Assembly (NCBI GenBank): GCA_041658405.1
Contig: JBBAAG010000045.1
Coordinates: 1 to 24,435 of the forward strand
Reading direction: 5' to 3'
Source: Elusimicrobiota bacterium
Lineage (GTDB): Bacteria > Elusimicrobiota > UBA5214 > JBBAAG01
DNA: 24,435 bases
Shown here: positions 8,199 to 15,901 of the stretch, in pieces
Position numbering within the stretch: the stretch's first letter is position 1
Layout of the letters: every line of letters starts with the position of its first letter
Notes under the pieces: generated by a model
Told to the model about the DNA's origin: nothing
Seen by the model: the letters and a program-made list of their open reading frames with translations, nothing else
Databases searched by the model: none
Position numbers and translations under genes: made by a program

Positions 8199-9427
8199 TG
8201 CGCTAATACCTCAGTTTTAGAAATAATATTCGCAACATCCCGAGCAATTAACAACTTTTCATTCCCCGGTATCACCAGCACTTTTATCCCAGCATCCGGC
8301 ACACTTATTACCGCTTCTTTAGAATTAGCCTCATTATTCGCATCAGTATCTATCTTAACCCCGATAAATTCCAGCCCATCACACACCATCTCACGGATAA
8401 TATCAGATTTCTCGCCGATACCCGCGGTAAAAACTATAGCATCCGTATTTTTCAGTATCAAAAAATACGACCCGATAATTTTGCGTAATTGATAAACGTA
8501 CATATCAACAGTAAGTTTTGCGCGTTTATCCCCGGCAAGCATCGCAATAACAACATCCTTCATTTCCCCGGATATCCCGGAAACCCCGAGGATACCGCTT
8601 TCGTAGTTAAGACACACACGTATATCCGAAAGTTCCCACCCTGCCTTATGCAAGAAAAATACTAGTTCCGGATCAACACTCCCCGACCGGGTTGACATCA
8701 TCAACCCTTCCAACGGCGTAAATCCCATGGTAGTATCAACCGACTTCCCGTTTCGTATAGCACACGCGCTAGTACCCGCACCAAGATGCAACGATATTAA
8801 TGACAATTTATCCTGCGGTTTGTTCAACAACACAGCTGCGCGTTCTAAAACATACCTATGCGAAATCCCGTGGAAGCCATACCGGCGGACACGATGTTCA
8901 TGGTACAACCTTTCAGCTATCGGGTAACGGTACGCGCACTCATCCATTGTCTGGTGGAATGACGTATCAAACACAGCAACCTGGGGTATGCCTGGACACA
9001 ACTTTTCAATCGCTTCAATCCCGTTGTAGTTAAACGGATTATGCAACGGTGTAAGTTCGATATTCCGGTAAATTTCTTGTTTCACTTCGTCAGTGATCAA
9101 CAACGATTCCGTATACTTATCCCCGCCATGCACCACGCGATGGCCAATCCCATCCAAATCTTTTATATGCGTAATTACCCCGGTTTCAGGCGCAGTAATA
9201 GTTTTTAGAATAACCTCAATTGCTGCGGCATGGTCTTTCACCGGAAACACATCAATCTCCGGTTCTTTGTTCGGCTTACACATATACGCTGTCGCGAATT
9301 CTGAACCTATCTTACTCACATTCCCGCGGCATAACTCTTTCTCCACGTTCTTACGGTTTTCAGTAGATAACTCAAAGACTTCATACTTCACCGAATGTAT
9401 CCTGCAACTAAGCACCAGAATTTTCAA
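8195..9427 (-). CDS. ackA: Acetate kinase, with a degenerate N-terminal phosphate loop
   Basis: AckA converts acetyl phosphate and ADP to acetate and ATP, the ATP-yielding end of acetogenesis. About 410 aa, the usual length. I moved the start to the TTG at 9425-9427, 6 nt after GGGAGGT, rather than an upstream TTG inside acsD. Retained active-site elements: GHRVVHGG (Arg91 of the Methanosarcina enzyme), FDTSFHQ (Asp148), YGFHGISHRY (His180), TRSG (Arg241), TAGIGE and PGNEK (Glu384). Odd: the first strand-loop, normally LVxNxGSSSxKY, reads LVLSCRIHSVKY, so the metal-binding Asn7, Gly9 and Ser10-11 are replaced while Ser12 and Lys14 stay. HLGAGTS replaces the usual HLGNGxS. Its place among acs genes supports a role in acetate formation, but catalytic competence is uncertain. 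Confidence 0.88.
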   Translation of the reverse strand: MKILVLSCRIHSVKYEVFELSTENRKNVEKELCRGNVSKIGSEFATAYMCKPNKEPEIDVFPVKDHAAAIEVILKTITAPETGVITHIKDLDGIGHRVVHGGDKYTESLLITDEVKQEIYRNIELTPLHNPFNYNGIEAIEKLCPGIPQVAVFDTSFHQTMDECAYRYPIAERLYHEHRVRRYGFHGISHRYVLERAAVLLNKPQDKLSLISLHLGAGTSACAIRNGKSVDTTMGFTPLEGLMMSTRSGSVDPELVFFLHKAGWELSDIRVCLNYESGILGVSGISGEMKDVVIAMLAGDKRAKLTVDMYVYQLRKIIGSYFLILKNTDAIVFTAGIGEKSDIIREMVCDGLEFIGVKIDTDANNEANSKEAVISVPDAGIKVLVIPGNEKLLIARDVANIISKTEVLAQ

Positions 9428-9431
9428 ATCA

Positions 9432-10385
9432 TTACCTCCCGTCAAAACGGCGTATAACTTTTTTTATTGTCTGCACGGTAACCGGATGCGCTACCACTAC
9501 AAGATCAGCTCCTGCAGGTAAATACGCGGCAGTAGCAGCGATCTCCCACGCTGTCCCCCGGGAGTCAAGTTCTCCCCAAGACGACACCACATCCTTTGAT
9601 TCCTTAACCTTCCATGTTTCCTGCGCTATCATATTAATTATGGGAGTACCCATGATCTTATCACCCTGTAACCCCGCAATCCTTGTACGTTCCATTATGG
9701 AATAACAATACTCAAACCCATACCCCAACCCGCCGGTAGTGTGATGCATAACAATACGGTCAAGCCCGAGCCCGAGGTCAGAGATAAGAATGTTCAACTG
9801 TTTTGCGAGATTAATATCCAACGGGCTTTCCGCAATAATACTATGCCCGTTTGCCGCAGCAGCTGCTGCGATTGTCTTAAAATTTTCTTTTACCGCCATA
9901 CCGACCAGACAGCGTTCACCCCGTGTTTCTTCACATACAAGTGTCAACACATCACTATCCCGTTCATTATTCCCGGTTCCAATAATAATTAAAGGCAGTT
10001 TTGTTGTTTCCAGGACAGCCCGTATCTTTTTTTTAATATCAGCAGGCAAATACGAAGTACACTCATCAGGGTGTAAGGACGCTAAACGCAAACAAATCGC
10101 TTCTGCGCCCCATTCCTCCGCAGTTTTTGTCCATACTATAAGGTTAGATACTATGTCCTTATACTTTTCATAGAACCACGGCCATTCTTCTACTGGCGGG
10201 CGGTCCCATACTTCCACTGCTACAACCGGCAAGTGCGGTTCAATGCCATCAAACCGGTGAAACGGCATAACGCCCATCCCGCCGACTTTCAGCACACTAC
10301 CCCGTGTCCCTCCCTCGGGCGGTAATGCCCCGAGGGTAACCTCCGAGATCGCAGATGCTGACTTTTCTATTACTTTATCTACCAT
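9432..10385 (-). CDS. acsD: Corrinoid/iron-sulfur protein small subunit (CODH/ACS delta)
   Basis: AcsD is the small subunit of the corrinoid iron-sulfur protein. With AcsC it holds the cobamide and carries the methyl group from AcsE to the acetyl-CoA synthase A-cluster. The 317-aa length matches the family, and the sequence has the family's TIM-barrel signatures: the N-terminal GGTRGSVLKVGG, the VAVEVWD strand, the GAEAICLRL strand, the HHTTGGLGYGFEYCYSIMERTR segment, and a C-terminal PAGADLVVVAHP. No metal-binding cysteine motif is expected here. The ATG is one base after the trpB2-like stop (TGAAATG), and a GGGTGA precedes it. It is split from its partner acsC by acsV, cooC and the TrpB homologue. 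Confidence 0.95.
   Translation of the reverse strand: MVDKVIEKSASAISEVTLGALPPEGGTRGSVLKVGGMGVMPFHRFDGIEPHLPVVAVEVWDRPPVEEWPWFYEKYKDIVSNLIVWTKTAEEWGAEAICLRLASLHPDECTSYLPADIKKKIRAVLETTKLPLIIIGTGNNERDSDVLTLVCEETRGERCLVGMAVKENFKTIAAAAAANGHSIIAESPLDINLAKQLNILISDLGLGLDRIVMHHTTGGLGYGFEYCYSIMERTRIAGLQGDKIMGTPIINMIAQETWKVKESKDVVSSWGELDSRGTAWEIAATAAYLPAGADLVVVAHPVTVQTIKKVIRRFDGR
9434..9440 (-). promoter_or_regulatory. Shine-Dalgarno deciding the TTG start of ackA
   Basis: The minus strand reads GGGAGGT, embedded in the last codons of acsD, 6 nt upstream of the TTG at 9425-9427. It makes this start much more likely than the upstream in-frame TTG at 9445, and it gives the expected acetate kinase N-terminus (MKILVL). 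Confidence 0.75.
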
Positions 10386-10386
10386 T

Positions 10387-11748
10387 TCACCCGTTGACTT
10401 TCGGTAGTTTACTCAACGATTCTTTGAGTTCAGCTTCCGAATATTCTAAATCATTAAGTTGACCAGCCAGATATTTATCATACGAGTTTAAGTCAAAATG
10501 CCCGTGACCGCTGTAGTTGAATACAATACATTTCTCTTCACCGGTTTCACGGCAGCGAATAGCTTCATCGATAGCCGCTTTGATTGCATGCGACGTTTCC
10601 GGAGCGGGTAAAAACCCTTCCGTCCGCGCAAACAAGACTGCAGCTTCAAAACACGCGTTTTGTTTATACGACCGTGCTTCAATCACACCTTCTTTTGCTA
10701 ACAATGACACCTGTGCTGCCATCCCGTGATACCTCAACCCACCGGCATGTATCGGCGCGGGACGGAATGCATGTCCAAGCGTGCACATCTTAATCAAAGG
10801 CGTCATACCAACGGAATCACCAAAATCATATGCGTACAATCCTTTGGTCAGGCTCGGGCATGAAGCCGGCTCCACAGCAATAATCCTAATATCTTTTTTA
10901 CCCTTAAGCTTATCCGGGATAAACGGGAACGCAAACCCTCCGAAATTACTCCCACCGCCTGTACAGGCAATAAGAATATCCGGGGTTTTCTCACCCGCGA
11001 TTTTAAGTTGTTTCTGTACCTCAAGCCCAATAATGGTTTGATGCAATAACACATGGTTCAACACGCTACCCAACGAATACTTTCCGCCGGTCTTCACAGC
11101 ATCTTCCACAGCTTCCGAAATTGCGACACCCAAGCTGCCAGTAGATTCCGGATCTTCCGCCAATATTTTACGTCCGGCTTCAGTAAGGTTAGAGGGTGAC
11201 GCAAAAACTTTTGCACCCCAGGTTTGCATCATCATTTTACGGTACGGTTTTTGTTCATAACTAACCTTTACCATATAAACTTTACATTCAATACCGAATA
11301 ACTGGCATGCAAACGCTAATGCGCTACCCCACTGCCCCGCACCGGTTTCCGTGCAGATATTCTTCACGCCTTCCTGTTTATTATAATACGCCTGCGCAAC
11401 CGCAGTATTTGGCTTATGACTGCCTGCGGGACTTACGCTTTCATTCTTAAAATATATCCGCGCCGGGGTTTTTAACGCTTTTTCTAACCTACGTGCGCGA
11501 TGCAACGGTGACGGGCGCCAGAGTTTGTATATCTTCAACACATCATCCGGGATTTCAATCCACGGTTCCATTGACATTTCCTGTTTAATAACTTCCATCG
11601 GAAATAACGGCGCGAGATCCTGTGGCCCCACAGGCTTCCCTGTCCCGGGATGCAACGGCGGAGGCAGTTGTGCCGGTAAATCCGGGTTTATGTTGTACCA
11701 CTTCTGCGGCATTTCTTTCTCTGACAAAAAAATCTTGGTGTCTTCCAC
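10387..11748 (-). CDS. TrpB2-type tryptophan synthase beta homologue (PLP enzyme)
   Basis: A 453-aa PLP fold-type II enzyme of the longer TrpB2 subfamily, which has an N-terminal extension compared with the ~400-aa TrpB1. Visible motifs are RPSPLHRA at 78-85, the PLP lysine K112 in SPAGSHKPNTA, the catalytic Glu E134 in TETGAGQWGS, the phosphate-binding GGGSN at 264-268 and GLRYHG. TrpB2 enzymes join indole and serine to make tryptophan, often without TrpA, and are thought to salvage indole; no trpA or other trp gene is in the window. The start is a GTG at 11748 with GGGGG about 10 nt upstream; the in-frame residues before it are not conserved. A 68-nt gap from cooC, the widest in this operon, may hold a weak internal promoter. 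Why it lies between cooC and acsD is unclear. Confidence 0.88.
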   Translation of the reverse strand: MEDTKIFLSEKEMPQKWYNINPDLPAQLPPPLHPGTGKPVGPQDLAPLFPMEVIKQEMSMEPWIEIPDDVLKIYKLWRPSPLHRARRLEKALKTPARIYFKNESVSPAGSHKPNTAVAQAYYNKQEGVKNICTETGAGQWGSALAFACQLFGIECKVYMVKVSYEQKPYRKMMMQTWGAKVFASPSNLTEAGRKILAEDPESTGSLGVAISEAVEDAVKTGGKYSLGSVLNHVLLHQTIIGLEVQKQLKIAGEKTPDILIACTGGGSNFGGFAFPFIPDKLKGKKDIRIIAVEPASCPSLTKGLYAYDFGDSVGMTPLIKMCTLGHAFRPAPIHAGGLRYHGMAAQVSLLAKEGVIEARSYKQNACFEAAVLFARTEGFLPAPETSHAIKAAIDEAIRCRETGEEKCIVFNYSGHGHFDLNSYDKYLAGQLNDLEYSEAELKESLSKLPKVNG

Positions 11749-11816
11749 TCTTCATTTTCCCCCTTCTCAATACTTTAATATCAACGACTGCATTATATAA
11801 ACTGATTCTTAACTAT

Positions 11817-12572
11817 TTATATTACCAAAAATCCGTGTTTGATTAAAACATTTTTTATATCATTAACAGCTACACTATCCTCCGGGAGGGAAGATACCGC
11901 ACCGCCGGTTTCCGCCAGGGATGCGATACTATGGTCTGTTCTAACAATCCCGTCGAAGTATGGAAGTAAATCTTTGAACTCAGCCGGTAGTTTCCAGTTA
12001 AGGCTTTCCACCTGGTTCATAACAAGTTTTACCTCTGCAATTTTTAGTTTAACATTTCTCACAGTGTCCATGATATTACGTACAGACTTCAACCCCACAA
12101 CCGTAGGTGTGGAAATCACATACAGGATATCAACATTATCCGTAGTCCTGCGGGAAAGATGTTCCAGCCCTGCCTCATTATCCGTAACTACAGCACCATA
12201 ATTCTTCGCTACTTTTGACAGATAACCCCTCAGTAGTTCATTAACAAAACAGTAACACCCGCGCCCTTCCGGATGTCCCATCACAAGTAAGTCAACCCCG
12301 GAACTTTCTACTAACGCATTACTAATCTGCCATTCAATATACTCCGACTTTGACATACCTTTTGGAACTACATTCCCACTAAGTTCTTCACGGATATCCG
12401 AAACTTTATGTTCATACTTTAAGCCGAGATATTCATGGAGGTTGGCATTCGGATCAGCATCGACTGCAAGTACCGGCGCAACTCCTGCTTTCTTCAGCAG
12501 GTTGATAACAACCGCAGTGAATGTAGTTTTCCCCACCCCTCCTTTTCCTGCAACTGCTATGCGTTTAGACAT
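11817..12572 (-). CDS. cooC: CooC-type nickel-insertion ATPase for CODH/ACS
   Basis: A MinD/SIMIBI-class ATPase that matures the nickel-containing clusters of carbon monoxide dehydrogenase or acetyl-CoA synthase. It has a deviant Walker A (GKGGVGKTT) near the N-terminus, the DADPNANL switch, and the CooC-specific nickel/zinc dimer motif GCYCFVNELLRG with its C-x-C pair. DNEAGLEHLSRRT supplies the Walker B region. I chose the ATG at 12572, just after the acsV stop (TGAGATG), because it gives the usual MSKRIAVAGKGG beginning. Start codons at 12599 (GTG), 12590 and 12587 would extend it by up to nine residues, and a GGTGG lies before the 12590 ATG, so the start is unsettled. Length about 251 aa is typical. 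Confidence 0.92.
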   Translation of the reverse strand: MSKRIAVAGKGGVGKTTFTAVVINLLKKAGVAPVLAVDADPNANLHEYLGLKYEHKVSDIREELSGNVVPKGMSKSEYIEWQISNALVESSGVDLLVMGHPEGRGCYCFVNELLRGYLSKVAKNYGAVVTDNEAGLEHLSRRTTDNVDILYVISTPTVVGLKSVRNIMDTVRNVKLKIAEVKLVMNQVESLNWKLPAEFKDLLPYFDGIVRTDHSIASLAETGGAVSSLPEDSVAVNDIKNVLIKHGFLVI

Positions 12573-12573
12573 C

Positions 12574-14538
12574 TCAATTACTCTCATCATTTCGCCCACC
12601 GCGCTGTTTTAGTGACGGGAAAAGTGTTATATCAGTATGAGGAATAAACAACGTTGACGTATATTCATTCATGAACATCGGATCAACTGATAATTCAATA
12701 TATGCCATTTTATCAGCGACCTCACAGGCATCACTTCTCGCCTGACGGGATAATAGAAACATCCCCGCACCGGTAAGCGATGAATTCCCTATAAACTCCA
12801 CCCTATCCCTTGGCAGGTCCGGTAATAACCCTAACTCCACAGCTTTTTCGATATCAATCATCGTGCCGAACCCGCCGGAAATATACACGTGTTCGATATC
12901 CCCGAACTCAAGCCCGGTATTTTTTAGTAATACCTGTATCCCGAGAAACACCGCGCCTTTTGCGCGTAGGATATTTGCGATATCAGCTTCTGTGATAACA
13001 ATATCATCATGGGTACCGGAAAAGTTTTTGTAAACGATTACGTACTCCCACCCGCTACCATCACTACTTTCACGTACATTCGGTTTTTTAATATCCATCT
13101 TCCCGGACTTATCAATAATACCCGCGCGTAATAGTTCAGCAGGTAACTCCACCAACCCCGTCCCGCAGATACCCCGTGGCGTTTTTTTATTTATAGTATC
13201 AACCTTTGCGTTATAAGTTGTATTATCGATAATAACATTCTCAATTGCGCCCTCTACTGCGCGGATACCATTTTTTATTCCGACACCTTCAAACGCCGGC
13301 CCGGCGGAACACGCACAGCTAAGCATCCAGTCATTATTCCCCAGGACAATCTCGCCGTTAGTTCCGAGATCAAGCAGTAACGCAACCCGTTTTTGTTTTC
13401 CCATCCCGCTCGCAAGTACACCGGAAACAATATCACCCCCGACATATGACGCTACGCTTGGCAGGCAGTATACTCTAGCATATGGCCTCAATTTTAACCC
13501 GAGCTCACCAGCAGTGAGGACAGGATACTTTTTTACCGCAGGAATATAGGGTTCACGCCGTATATTACCCGGAGGTATAGCAAGAAAGAGTTGTATCATA
13601 GTAGTATTCCCCGCAGCTGTCATACACGCAATATCTTCAACTATAACCCCCGCAACTGCCGTAAGTTCGGTTATTAAAATATTAACCGTGCCCCTGATTT
13701 TTTCAGCTAAAACTTCCAACCCTTTACCTTCACCGTTTTCTGCATACATTATCCGAGAGATAACATCATCACCGTGCATCATCTGCTGGTTATTCAACGC
13801 CTTCACTGCCAAAACCTTACCATCAACAAGTGAGTGTAATACCCCGACAACAGTAGTTGTCCCGATATCCACGGCAATACCGTATATTTTACTGCCGGCA
13901 CTATTTGCTGGTTTAATCTCCACAATCTCGTATTCTTCACCATTTTCCCCGGTTTCCGCAAGGGTTACTGTTGTTTTCCAGTTGGCCAACCTCAACACTT
14001 TACCAATACTCCTTAGCACGCGTAACGGCACCACAACTTTTTGTGTAATCCCCACAGCCTTAATACCATTGATTAGCCGTTCATAATCAGAAACATTATC
14101 CTCTACCGTTGGAGGGATAAGTTGAACCGTAACCTCCCTGATCACCGGTGTAACACCACCGTCAAAGCCACTGCACACACTTTTTGCTGACGGCGAATAA
14201 ACTTCAATATCAACACCCGCAGCTACGATTTTGCCGGTACACGCTGCATCGGGAAGTTCAACCACAACATCTTCCCGGGGATATGTTTTACAGGCAAGCA
14301 CAACGTTCTTACGTTCCTCATCTTTTGACACCCACTGCGTTGATAAAGTTTTATATTTCCCCTGGAGGACAATCACCTTACACTTCCCGCAGGTACCTTT
14401 CCCTCCGCAACTGGAATTAATACTCACCCCATAATTATGAAGGATTGACAGGATATCCATCCCCAGGGTAAAAGTATAAACATTTTTTTGGGGTAGAAGA
14501 GTTAATTTGTACTGCATAGTGTCAGTATTAAACCGCAC
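12574..14538 (-). CDS. acsV: Corrinoid activation protein, 2Fe-2S / ASKHA (RACo type)
   Basis: This ATP-dependent reductive activator returns the inactive Co(II) corrinoid of AcsCD to Co(I). The 654-aa protein has a plant-type 2Fe-2S ferredoxin domain with C44, C50, C53 and C83 (C-x5-C-x2-C...C), a linker domain to about 210, and an ASKHA-fold domain with the phosphate-1 motif DIGTTT at 224-229. Further ASKHA signatures are ALLLDLGTNGE and a C-terminal YISGGFG. This order matches the RACo/AcsV family at full length. The GTG at 14538 overlaps acsC by 11 nt; an ATG at 14517, after the acsC stop, is equally possible and would remove seven residues. Direct adjacency to acsC fits its role. Confidence 0.93.
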   Translation of the reverse strand: MRFNTDTMQYKLTLLPQKNVYTFTLGMDILSILHNYGVSINSSCGGKGTCGKCKVIVLQGKYKTLSTQWVSKDEERKNVVLACKTYPREDVVVELPDAACTGKIVAAGVDIEVYSPSAKSVCSGFDGGVTPVIREVTVQLIPPTVEDNVSDYERLINGIKAVGITQKVVVPLRVLRSIGKVLRLANWKTTVTLAETGENGEEYEIVEIKPANSAGSKIYGIAVDIGTTTVVGVLHSLVDGKVLAVKALNNQQMMHGDDVISRIMYAENGEGKGLEVLAEKIRGTVNILITELTAVAGVIVEDIACMTAAGNTTMIQLFLAIPPGNIRREPYIPAVKKYPVLTAGELGLKLRPYARVYCLPSVASYVGGDIVSGVLASGMGKQKRVALLLDLGTNGEIVLGNNDWMLSCACSAGPAFEGVGIKNGIRAVEGAIENVIIDNTTYNAKVDTINKKTPRGICGTGLVELPAELLRAGIIDKSGKMDIKKPNVRESSDGSGWEYVIVYKNFSGTHDDIVITEADIANILRAKGAVFLGIQVLLKNTGLEFGDIEHVYISGGFGTMIDIEKAVELGLLPDLPRDRVEFIGNSSLTGAGMFLLSRQARSDACEVADKMAYIELSVDPMFMNEYTSTLFIPHTDITLFPSLKQRGGRNDESN

Positions 14539-15892
14539 CGTTTTTCCAGACAGACTTAATAAACTTAGGTATCCCCGATGCTTCCCTCGGGCCGACTAAA
14601 ACTTCCCAACCCGATAAATCCGCGAGTTTCCCGGACATTACCGCAACATATCCCGGAAGAATAAGTTTACGGTGTGCAACTTTTTGTTCAATCCCCGCAG
14701 CCTTCATTGCATTAACCACACGTTCTGCAGTAAACTTCTCAGCGGACCACGCGGTAAGTACTGACATTCCTTCGGTATCCACTACCAATAACCATGCTGC
14801 GGTTTTAGAATTAACGATTTCAGGTTCAACCGTGAAGTACGTCAACGAAAAATTTGTGGTTACCATCACAGGCGATGCAGCATCCGGCGTACCTCCAACG
14901 GTATAAAGTTTAGGCTCAACAGTAACCGGCTTCTGCGGGTCGGTATATATATTTTGACGTAATGTCACCAACGCCAACTGCTGCCACGGCTCAATCGATG
15001 GGAGAAACACCAGTGCACCGTACTTCGCTACAACCATAGACGCCAATGCCAGGCTGGTATAAGGATCATCTTTATTATCAATAAACACCACTGCAGGTAT
15101 GCCGGCAGGACGATAATTTTTCTTTAACGCCAACCTCCGCAGCTGGACTAACGATTCAAAACACTGCGCATAATTTTCCGTACGGACATTTATAAGGATA
15201 TCCTTAACCCCCGCCGCAGCACAAGATGCGGATAATGCCAATGCGTCATCCAAAGTTTCACCATCAAGAATTAATGCTATCCCCATTTTTTTTGAAATAT
15301 CGATATACGCTTGTAGATTATCCTTATTTACCAACCCAACCGCCACACGGGACGGAGCAAGGATTTTAATAATTTCAGGTAACGCATCAACCACAGGATT
15401 CAGGCATACGTAAACAACCTGCGGGTTTGTTATTCCATCCTTCAAACCGTGAAGCACAGAAATATACTGTTCCTTCTTGCCGGTAAGATTTCTTAGGCAT
15501 ACATATTCTGTCCGAACCTTTTCCCCGACACGGTCAAACTCCAACGCATTAAAACCCGTACAGAATTTATCCAATTCTTCCCTGTTAACATTATCTTCAA
15601 CACTAACCCCAAGCCCACAGGGATGGTAGAACGTTTTCTCGTGGCGGTACATTACAGTTTCCCCGCCTAAGACATGCGGTTGAGCAGGATTTCCTAATTT
15701 AACAGTCCGTATCGGCGGTTCCGCTGCAGCAGCTAACGCCAGTTTTGCATCTTCACTCACGTGCGGGCATGCGGATAGGTCAGCTTTTTTTTGCGCAAGC
15801 TTCATTGCAAACGCCAGGCAGGTTGGTGACTCGCAATCCCGGCAGTTAGTTTTGGGTAACAGTTTATATATATCGAGCCCAGTTAACGCCAT
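14528..15892 (-). CDS. acsC: Corrinoid/iron-sulfur protein large subunit (CODH/ACS gamma)
   Basis: AcsC binds a low-potential 4Fe-4S cluster and the cobamide and, with AcsD, shuttles the methyl group to acetyl-CoA synthase. The 454-aa protein starts MALTGLDIYKLLPKTNC, as the family does, with cluster ligands C17, C20, C25 and C42 (C-x2-C-x4-C-x16-C). A TIM barrel follows, then a C-terminal corrinoid-binding Rossmann-like domain that includes DTEGMSVLTAWSAEKF and LPGYVAVMSGKLADLSGW. It lies 9 nt after the FecR-barrel gene, without an obvious Shine-Dalgarno, so it probably depends on readthrough translation from that gene. It is the first acetyl-CoA pathway gene of the run. Confidence 0.95.
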   Translation of the reverse strand: MALTGLDIYKLLPKTNCRDCESPTCLAFAMKLAQKKADLSACPHVSEDAKLALAAAAEPPIRTVKLGNPAQPHVLGGETVMYRHEKTFYHPCGLGVSVEDNVNREELDKFCTGFNALEFDRVGEKVRTEYVCLRNLTGKKEQYISVLHGLKDGITNPQVVYVCLNPVVDALPEIIKILAPSRVAVGLVNKDNLQAYIDISKKMGIALILDGETLDDALALSASCAAAGVKDILINVRTENYAQCFESLVQLRRLALKKNYRPAGIPAVVFIDNKDDPYTSLALASMVVAKYGALVFLPSIEPWQQLALVTLRQNIYTDPQKPVTVEPKLYTVGGTPDAASPVMVTTNFSLTYFTVEPEIVNSKTAAWLLVVDTEGMSVLTAWSAEKFTAERVVNAMKAAGIEQKVAHRKLILPGYVAVMSGKLADLSGWEVLVGPREASGIPKFIKSVWKNGAV

Positions 15893-15901
15893 AATTATTT
15901 A

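Noticed and set aside
9428..9445. Upstream TTG start for acetate kinase
   Set aside because: It lies inside acsD and would add six residues not seen in the family, while the GGGAGGT is correctly placed for the TTG at 9427.
11792..11797. TATAAT on the minus strand in the cooC-trpB2 gap, as an internal promoter
   Set aside because: At the proper spacing the -35 position reads ATAAAT, and no extended -10 TG is present. The AT-rich spacer makes a chance match likely.
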